This document shows, in pieces, positions 14,654 through 20,290 of a stretch of DNA of 22,074 bases. Within the stretch, counting starts at the first letter, position 1, and every line of letters starts with the position of its first letter. The notes under the pieces are model-generated. The model was not told the origin of the DNA, made no database searches, and worked only from the letters and a program-made list of their open reading frames with translations. Both the position numbers and the translations under genes were made by a program. Origin of the DNA: an uncultured Ruminococcus sp. (lineage in GTDB: Bacteria > Bacillota > Clostridia > Oscillospirales > CAG-272); NCBI GenBank assembly GCA_902797125.1, contig CADBRS010000198.1:1-22074 (forward strand), in the 5' to 3' direction.

Positions 14654-14682
14654 ATCTTATCACAAGACATTCATTTTGTCAA
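14654..14682 (-). promoter_or_regulatory. Sigma-A promoter for the riboswitch-dapA-dapB transcript
   Basis: On the minus strand, TTGACA (14682-14677) and TAAGAT (14659-14654) are 17 bases apart, with a TG one base before the -10. The predicted start near 14647 lies about 14 bases before the first base of the riboswitch, the usual arrangement. Confidence 0.9.
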
Positions 14683-14707
14683 TAACTTTGAGAAAGACAG
14701 ATTCATC

Positions 14708-15784
14708 ATGGGAACGATTTATAACGACAGACTGCCTACAGAACTGAAAACAAGCGATTTTTATTTCGACCTTCCGAAAGAACAGATCGCTCAGCATCCC
14801 GCAGAGCCGAGAGACTCGGCCAGACTGATGGTCATCGATCGGAAGACGGGGAAAATCGAGCACAGAGTATTCAGTGACATCGTGGATTATATCCGTCCCT
14901 CGGACGTGCTGGTCATCAATGATTCCAAGGTGATTCCCGCGCGTCTGTTCGGAATATTGGAAGGCAGGGAAGACGCTCCTGTCGAACTGCTTTTGCTCCG
15001 GCAACGCGAAATCGATTTGTGGGAAACATTGGTCAAGCCCGGAAAAAGAGCCCGCGTCGGCATGAAGATCGTATTCGGGGAAGGACTGCTGACCGGAGAG
15101 ATCACGGATATCGTGGAAGAGGGAAACCGGCTGATCCGCTTCACCTATGACAAAACTAAAGGCAGCAACATCTACGACATTTTGCACAGGATCGGGATCA
15201 TGCCCCTGCCTCCGTATATCACGGAGAAGATGAAGGACAATTCCGAATATCAGACCGTATATGCCAACGTGGAAGGTTCCGTCGCTGCTCCGACGGCAGG
15301 GCTGCACTTTACAGAAGCACTGTTGGATAGGATCCGTGCCAAAGGTTGCGCGGTCGTCCCCGTGATGCTTCACGTCGGGCTGGGAACATTCCGCCCGGTC
15401 AAAGAGGATAAGATCGCAGATCATATCATGCATGAGGAATTCATGACGGTCACAGAGGAAGCCGCTGAGGAAATCAATAGGCGGAGAGCTGCCGGTGGCA
15501 GGATCATCTGTGTCGGGACCACCTCCTGCCGAACACTGGAATCTGCTTCGGATGAAAAGGGAATCGTCCACAGCGTCTGCTCAGATACCGGGATCTTCAT
15601 CTATCCGGGGTATCGATTCAAAGCGACAGATGCGCTGATCACGAATTTTCATCTTCCGGAATCAACGCTGCTCATGCTCGTTTCGGCTTTTTATGAAAGA
15701 GAAAAAATGCTGGAAGCATATGAGACTGCAGTTCGGGAGGGCTACCGGTTCTTTTCGTTCGGAGATGCTATGATAATTCTATGA
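14708..15784 (+). CDS. queA: S-adenosylmethionine:tRNA ribosyltransferase-isomerase
   Basis: A 358-residue QueA, which transfers the ribosyl part of S-adenosylmethionine to preQ1 in tRNA to form epoxyqueuosine. Family blocks are DFYFDLP (17-23), NDSKVIPARL (71-80), GSVAAPTAGLHFT (190-202), HVGLGTF (222-228) and GTTSCRTLE (270-278). The frame extends upstream to 14639, but the ATG at 14708 is preferred because the upstream codons cross the dapA promoter. The ribosome binding site is weak (GAGAAAG). About 13 residues precede the usual N-terminal block. No tgt or other queuosine gene is adjacent in the window. Confidence 0.94.
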   Translation: MGTIYNDRLPTELKTSDFYFDLPKEQIAQHPAEPRDSARLMVIDRKTGKIEHRVFSDIVDYIRPSDVLVINDSKVIPARLFGILEGREDAPVELLLLRQREIDLWETLVKPGKRARVGMKIVFGEGLLTGEITDIVEEGNRLIRFTYDKTKGSNIYDILHRIGIMPLPPYITEKMKDNSEYQTVYANVEGSVAAPTAGLHFTEALLDRIRAKGCAVVPVMLHVGLGTFRPVKEDKIADHIMHEEFMTVTEEAAEEINRRRAAGGRIICVGTTSCRTLESASDEKGIVHSVCSDTGIFIYPGYRFKATDALITNFHLPESTLLMLVSAFYEREKMLEAYETAVREGYRFFSFGDAMIIL

Positions 15785-15808
15785 AATGTCTATCGTTTTG
15801 ATATAAAA

Positions 15809-15822
15809 ATAGATTGATCTAT
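15809..15822. repeat. Small palindrome beside the antitoxin promoter
   Basis: ATAGAT and ATCTAT form a perfect 6-bp inverted repeat with a TG spacer, ending one base before the -35 of the antitoxin promoter. Ribbon-helix-helix antitoxins often bind such short palindromes to control their own gene, so it is a candidate operator. The stretch is AT-rich and chance is possible. Confidence 0.45.
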
Positions 15823-15823
15823 A

Positions 15824-15852
15824 TTGACAAACGAATAAATAGAATGTATCAT
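15824..15852 (+). promoter_or_regulatory. Sigma-A promoter for the antitoxin gene and miaA
   Basis: TTGACA (15824-15829) and TATCAT (15847-15852) are 17 bases apart. The transcript would start near 15859, just before the AAGGAGGA ribosome binding site (15866-15873). Confidence 0.8.
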
Positions 15853-15880
15853 AGAGTTGGAAGAGAAGGAGGATTCTCAG

Positions 15881-16063
15881 ATGGCACAAACTAACGTGAA
15901 CATCCGTATGGATGAAGAAACGAAAATCGCTTTCGATAAATTCTGCAGCGAGATAGGCTTATCTGCCAGCTCGGCTTTCAATATTTTCGCTAAAACAGTG
16001 GTCAGAGAGCAAAGGATACCTTTTGAGCTGACAACCAAATCTAATCCAGACGAAACAAATTAA
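15881..16063 (+). CDS. RelB/DinJ-type antitoxin, without a toxin partner
   Basis: A 60-residue ribbon-helix-helix protein of the RelB/DinJ antitoxin family. The N-terminal strand TNVNIRMDEETK is followed by two helices (FDKFCSEIGLS and ASSAFNIFAKTVV) and a short C-terminal tail (QRIPFEL). In the family this domain dimerises and binds DNA, while the C-terminus neutralises a RelE/YafQ-type ribonuclease. The ATG at 15881 is set by a very good AAGGAGGA site. The frame stays open for eight codons upstream, but the site lies inside that extension. No toxin gene follows: miaA starts five bases after the stop. It may be an orphan regulator or a remnant of a toxin-antitoxin pair. Confidence 0.85.
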   Translation: MAQTNVNIRMDEETKIAFDKFCSEIGLSASSAFNIFAKTVVREQRIPFELTTKSNPDETN

Positions 16064-16068
16064 TCAAT

Positions 16069-17040
16069 ATGGTCAAACAGAACGGTAAAAAAGTTTTTGC
16101 GATCGTTGGATGCACCGGGGGAGGGAAAACGGATCTTTCCATCGCTGTTTCCAAAAGATTCGGCTGTGAGATCATCATTTGCGATTCGATGCAGATCTAC
16201 CGGGATATGGTCATCGGGACGGCCAGACCGACCGACGAGGAGATGGCTGCAGTCCCGCATCACCTGGTTGGGTTCGCGGATCCGATGAGTGCCTATTCCG
16301 CCGCAGATTACGCCATGGATGCGGGAAAAATCGCGGATCGGCTGATCACCGACGGAAAGATCCCGCTGCTTTGCGGTGGGACCGGACTCTATCTGGAAGC
16401 TTTCCTGAGGGGAGGCTGCGGCAAAGAAGGAGGGGGCGACCCGGAATTCAGACGCCGGATGGAGGAAAGGTTGAAACACGAAGGTGCGGAAGCCCTCTAT
16501 CACGAATTGGAAAAAGTTGATCCCGAAGCCGCCCGCGCGACGCATCCGAACAATGTCAAACGCGTCATCAGGGCTCTTGAAATCTACGAACTGACCGGTC
16601 ATACCAAGACAGGCAGAGACAGACAGAGTCCTCCGCTGGACGAGAAATACGAAAGCTGCGTCATCGGTCTGGGGTACCACAACAGGGAAACCTTGTACAA
16701 TCGGATCAACGGAAGAGTTTGCAGGATGCTCGAGCAGGGGCTCCTGGATGAAACGAGGGATCTGCTTCAAAAAGGAGTTTTTGATTGTAATCAGACGGCC
16801 GCTCAGGCCATCGGATACAAAGAACTGCTGGGCGTGATCCGGGGGACCGAAACGCTTGAGTCCGCAACGGCAAAACTGCAGACGGCGACCCGGCATTATG
16901 CCAAAAGACAGCTGACATGGTTCGGATCCAGGCCTTATGTGAACTGGATTTATGCAGATACCGAAGACGGCAGGATCCTTCCGCCGGATGAACTGAACGA
17001 ACAGGCTTACAGGATCTTTTCTGATTTTTTGAATTCATGA
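16069..17040 (+). CDS. miaA: tRNA dimethylallyltransferase
   Basis: A 323-residue MiaA, which transfers a dimethylallyl group to A37 of tRNAs that read codons starting with U. The P-loop is GCTGGGKT at 14-21, where most homologues have GPTASGKT. DSMQIYR (39-45) and GGTGLYLEA (103-111) are the expected family blocks. The core and length are otherwise normal, so it is likely active. No clear ribosome binding site precedes the ATG, and no later start would keep the P-loop. It lies five bases after the antitoxin stop, so its translation probably depends on coupling to that gene. Together with queA it makes this a tRNA-modification locus. Confidence 0.94.
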   Translation: MVKQNGKKVFAIVGCTGGGKTDLSIAVSKRFGCEIIICDSMQIYRDMVIGTARPTDEEMAAVPHHLVGFADPMSAYSAADYAMDAGKIADRLITDGKIPLLCGGTGLYLEAFLRGGCGKEGGGDPEFRRRMEERLKHEGAEALYHELEKVDPEAARATHPNNVKRVIRALEIYELTGHTKTGRDRQSPPLDEKYESCVIGLGYHNRETLYNRINGRVCRMLEQGLLDETRDLLQKGVFDCNQTAAQAIGYKELLGVIRGTETLESATAKLQTATRHYAKRQLTWFGSRPYVNWIYADTEDGRILPPDELNEQAYRIFSDFLNS

Positions 17041-17052
17041 GGAGTGACGGGC

Positions 17053-18588
17053 ATGGAAAAAGAGACCGCGAAAACGGGAAAAGTGAATAGTTCAACGCTG
17101 CTTCCCGTGATCGCAGTGGCGCTTTTGGCCGCCCTGATCTTCATGCTGATGCAGGCTGCTGGTGTTTTCGGAACAAGTCCGACGACTGTCAACACGACGC
17201 TGATCACAGTCACGGACAGCCTTTCCGCGACCGGCTATATTTTCCGGCAGGAGACCGTCCTGACCACGGATCTGACAGGCCCGATCCTTTATCTGACCGA
17301 AGACGGGGACAAAGTCGCGACGAATACGGAACTTGCGATCCTTTATCAGGGATCGAGCGCACCTGCTTCCTCTCTTCAGGAGGAGATCTCCTCGCTCCAG
17401 ACCAAGATCGGTTTTCTGGAGCAGTCTCTGGGCGAAGGGACGAATCTTTCCGATATCAAATCAACCAGGCGTTCCCTCCAGCAGACCTTGTTCAAAGTCC
17501 AGCAAAGTCTGGGAGAAGGGAATCTGATGGCCGCATTGGAACAGCGCAATGAGCTCCTGTCCTATCTGACTAGGTATCATACGCTGACCGAAGACAGCGG
17601 AGCGGCGGCAGAGCAGCTCGCCTCCCTCAAGGAGAGCATGGAGCAGCTCCTGACCGGCTACAGCAAGGAAGGCACAGGCATCTATAATGCCACGCTTTAT
17701 GATCCCCAGGGCGCCAACCCGGGTTCCTATTCGACCGATCACGGCTATGAGATGCCTCCCTCCGGGATCCCCGAAGGCAGCCTCTCCTATGCGGTGGGAA
17801 GCGGTTATTTCTACCGTGCGGAACGGGTGGACGGCTACGAAACGATCTTTACCGAGGCGTTTCTGAATTCGATGACCGTGTCCTCATTCAAAGAAAAAAT
17901 CGCCGGGATCACGGAATCGGACGTTCATCCCTGGGCTGAAGGCGAGCAGATCATCGGCAAGATGGTCTCGACGCCTGAATGGAAAGTCGTGGTGCCGCTG
18001 GATGCGGGCGTTGTCGTTTTGAAAAACGGGTACGGTGATTTTACCGGATGGCAGATCGAGCGTGAAGGATTCGGCAATATCGTCACCACGAAAAATGCGA
18101 AATTCGAGATCTCCTTCAATGAAATGCCGGACCGTACCGTCACCATGCAATTGGACGATATCCGCCAGTCGGACGACAGCGGGATCCTCTTGATCTTTTC
18201 GACGTTCGAAATGCCGGATTCATTCAGTTATGTCCGTGCGCAGACGGTCCGGATCCGCATGCAGTCGGTCACCGGGTATCAGGTGCCTGCAGCGGCTCTC
18301 CGCGAAGTGGACGGGACAAAAGGTGTCTATGTCCGGGACGGCAGCAAAGTCGCTTTCCGGAAGATCACAGTCCTTTATGAAGACAACGGTTACGTCATCG
18401 TCGAGACAAGGGCCGACAAGCAGTACCGGTACGAGTTGTACCGGGCGGCTCTGAATGAGGATATGAGCGAAGAAGAGGCCCTGAAACTGCTACATGAAGG
18501 GGATATGGAATACAGAAACTACCTGAATTTGAACGACCAGATCATCGTCGAGGGATCCGATCTCTACGACGGAAAGATCCTGGGATAG
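17053..18588 (+). CDS. HlyD-like membrane-anchored protein of the division cluster
   Basis: A 511-residue protein with one N-terminal membrane helix (about 15-38) and a large outer part. Residues 61-98 (GYIFRQETVL onwards) look like the lipoyl-like half motif of HlyD/membrane-fusion proteins, followed by a probable coiled coil (about 105-200) and a beta-rich C-terminal region. No ABC or RND partner is encoded nearby. From memory, proteins of this type often sit next to yggS-sepF in Clostridia, but their function is not established; a link to envelope or division is inferred from context. A GTG at 17044 opens the frame earlier, but the ATG at 17053 has a correctly spaced AGGAG (17040-17044). 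Confidence 0.75.
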   Translation: MEKETAKTGKVNSSTLLPVIAVALLAALIFMLMQAAGVFGTSPTTVNTTLITVTDSLSATGYIFRQETVLTTDLTGPILYLTEDGDKVATNTELAILYQGSSAPASSLQEEISSLQTKIGFLEQSLGEGTNLSDIKSTRRSLQQTLFKVQQSLGEGNLMAALEQRNELLSYLTRYHTLTEDSGAAAEQLASLKESMEQLLTGYSKEGTGIYNATLYDPQGANPGSYSTDHGYEMPPSGIPEGSLSYAVGSGYFYRAERVDGYETIFTEAFLNSMTVSSFKEKIAGITESDVHPWAEGEQIIGKMVSTPEWKVVVPLDAGVVVLKNGYGDFTGWQIEREGFGNIVTTKNAKFEISFNEMPDRTVTMQLDDIRQSDDSGILLIFSTFEMPDSFSYVRAQTVRIRMQSVTGYQVPAAALREVDGTKGVYVRDGSKVAFRKITVLYEDNGYVIVETRADKQYRYELYRAALNEDMSEEEALKLLHEGDMEYRNYLNLNDQIIVEGSDLYDGKILG

Positions 18589-18597
18589 GAGACTGAC

Positions 18598-19317
18598 ATG
18601 GCTGATTTAAGCTATCTGGACCGCAATGTGGAGACCGTCAGGAAAGAGATCGCCGAAACGACTGCTTCCTGTGGGCGGACGGATCCGCCCTGCCTTCTTG
18701 CCGCGGTCAAATATACGGGCGTGGATGAGATCAACTACATGCATACCCGCCTGGGGATCCACGATATCGGGGAAAACCGGGTCCAGCAACTTTTGGAGCG
18801 CTGGGATAAACTGGAGGACCGGGATCATCTGAACGTTCACTTCATCGGAACACTTCAGAAGAACAAGGTGAAATATATCATAGACAAGGTCTGTCTGATC
18901 CATTCCGTAGACAATCTGGATCTGGCGGCAGAGATCGACAAGAGGGCGCGCCAGCACGGAAAGATCATGGACGTTCTCGTGGAGATCAACTCCGGATCCG
19001 AAGAAAGCAAGTCCGGTGTGCTTCCGGAAAATGCGGAGGCTCTGTGCCGCGATCTGACCCGCTTTCCCAACATCTCGCTCCGCGGTTTCATGACGATGGC
19101 CCCGAAATGCGAAAAAAGCGAAGACTATTTGCGTTTTTTTGGAGAAACTTCGCGCCTTTGTCTTGACATTTGGTATAAAAAATTAGATAATATAATAGCA
19201 CCTGTTTTGTCAATGGGTATGAGCGACAGTTATCGCGAAGCGATCAGGTGCGGCGCCACGGTGGTCAGGATCGGCAGACAGCTGTTCCGGAACCCCGAGG
19301 CAGACATGAATCAGTAA
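18598..19317 (+). CDS. yggS: YggS/YlmE-family PLP-binding protein
   Basis: A 239-residue pyridoxal-phosphate-binding protein with the alanine-racemase-like TIM barrel only. The PLP lysine is K38 in LLAAVKYTG, and family blocks are GENRVQ, HFIGTLQKNK and the phosphate-binding end SMGMSDSY followed by GATVVRIGRQLF. YggS homologues control PLP and amino-acid balance rather than catalysing a defined reaction. It starts with an AGGAG site (18588-18592) overlapping the previous stop and is followed at once by sepF, the order found in many Firmicutes division clusters. Confidence 0.93.
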   Translation: MADLSYLDRNVETVRKEIAETTASCGRTDPPCLLAAVKYTGVDEINYMHTRLGIHDIGENRVQQLLERWDKLEDRDHLNVHFIGTLQKNKVKYIIDKVCLIHSVDNLDLAAEIDKRARQHGKIMDVLVEINSGSEESKSGVLPENAEALCRDLTRFPNISLRGFMTMAPKCEKSEDYLRFFGETSRLCLDIWYKKLDNIIAPVLSMGMSDSYREAIRCGATVVRIGRQLFRNPEADMNQ

Positions 19318-19336
19318 TCAATTTTTGGAGGACGAT

Positions 19337-19813
19337 ATGGGCTTTTTCTCAAATTTTCCCAAACCCGGCAGCAAGCAGAAAGATGAATACGAAGACGAGT
19401 ACCCGGAAAACAACAGCGGCTACTACGATTTTGATGACAAAGACAATTTTTCGGATGCGGAACCGGTGAACGAAACTGAACCCAAGCAGGATTCCAAACA
19501 GGCTTCCAAACCGGCTGTCTCTCTCAAACTGGTCAAACCGTACAGTCCGAGAGAAGCAACCGAATATGTGGACATGCTGAAAAACAGCTGCATCGTCGTC
19601 ATCGATATCAGCGCATTGACCCGCGAAACGGCACTGCGTCTCATCGATTATCTGTCCGGCGCTGTCTGTGCTTTGGACGGCGACCTGAAAAAGACCAACC
19701 AGAACACGTTGGTCGTTGCCCCGAAAGACGTGGATATCAGTTCCATGATTCCGGCAAATCCGGTCCAGCCCAACGTTGAAGAACCGGAAGGGGAAGAAGA
19801 GGACGAAGCATAA
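19337..19813 (+). CDS. sepF: Cell division protein SepF
   Basis: A 158-residue SepF, which binds membrane and FtsZ and anchors the Z-ring. The N-terminus (MGFFSNF) fits a short amphipathic membrane-binding helix. A disordered acidic linker follows (to about 60), and then the SepF core with VVIDISALTRETALRLIDYL and SGAVCALDGDLKK. The last residues are strongly acidic (EEPEGEEEDEA), longer than usual. The frame opens at a TTG (19325), but the ATG at 19337 has a GGAGG site at 19327-19331. It is co-transcribed with yggS and yggT. Confidence 0.93.
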   Translation: MGFFSNFPKPGSKQKDEYEDEYPENNSGYYDFDDKDNFSDAEPVNETEPKQDSKQASKPAVSLKLVKPYSPREATEYVDMLKNSCIVVIDISALTRETALRLIDYLSGAVCALDGDLKKTNQNTLVVAPKDVDISSMIPANPVQPNVEEPEGEEEDEA

Positions 19814-19837
19814 TTTTTACCATCCGGAGGGATCACC

Positions 19838-20128
19838 GTGGAAGGCGCTTTTGAAACAGTCGGGAGTATCGCTTTCGAAATTGCATACTACCTGATCATG
19901 TTTTTGGAATATGCCATGCTTGCACGTGCGATCCTTTCATGGTTTCTGGATGAAGAGAGCAGGATACTGGGCTTTCTCATGATCCTGACCGAGCCGATCA
20001 TTCTGCCTTTCCGACTCTTGTTCAGAAAGCTGAATTGGTTTCAGGAGATGCCGCTGGACATGTCTTTTCTGTTCGCGGTCGTTTTTCTGGGGCTCGCCGG
20101 TTTTCTGCTCCAGCTGTTTGCCGCCTGA
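19838..20128 (+). CDS. yggT: YggT-family membrane protein
   Basis: A 96-residue membrane protein of the YggT/YlmG family with two hydrophobic segments (about 10-36 and 74-95). The family-typical region reads LARAILSWFLD, then ILTEPIILPFRLLFRK. It is linked to cell division or envelope function by its position after sepF. The start is GTG at 19838, supported by CCGGAGGGA (19825-19832) and the absence of a better start. Confidence 0.9.
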   Translation: MEGAFETVGSIAFEIAYYLIMFLEYAMLARAILSWFLDEESRILGFLMILTEPIILPFRLLFRKLNWFQEMPLDMSFLFAVVFLGLAGFLLQLFAA

Positions 20129-20165
20129 TATCTGACAGACCGCAACAGCCGTTTGGCAGAGGTAT

Positions 20166-20229
20166 CGACCGTTCCGTGGTCTGGGTCGTTCGTCGTCCTG
20201 CTCCCCGGGCGGTCGCTTTCTGTTTTTTT
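20166..20229 (+). terminator. Possible terminator in the yggT-ileS gap
   Basis: The gap 20129-20290 holds CGACCG (20166-20171) facing CGGTCG (20210-20215), followed by a T-rich run (TTTCTGTTTTTTT). This may be a terminator with a long loop. A second hairpin, CGGAGCC/GGTTCCG (20244-20265), lies 25 bases before ileS. I see no T-box consensus, no clear promoter and no coding region here. Confidence 0.4.
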
Positions 20230-20290
20230 AACTTGATTTTTGACGGAGCCAACTATCCGGTTCCGCGACTACACTCGAAGAGGAATAAAT

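Noticed and set aside
14660..15571. Long minus-strand open frame opposite queA
   Set aside because: queA is unmistakable on the plus strand, and this frame has no family motifs and runs across the dapA promoter.
16064..16068. Hidden toxin gene after the antitoxin
   Set aside because: Only five bases separate the antitoxin stop from miaA, so there is no room for a toxin.
20129..20290. T-box leader for ileS
   Set aside because: The gap is short and lacks the T-box consensus AAnnnGGGTGGnACCGCG; only a loose GGTTCCGCG resemblance exists.
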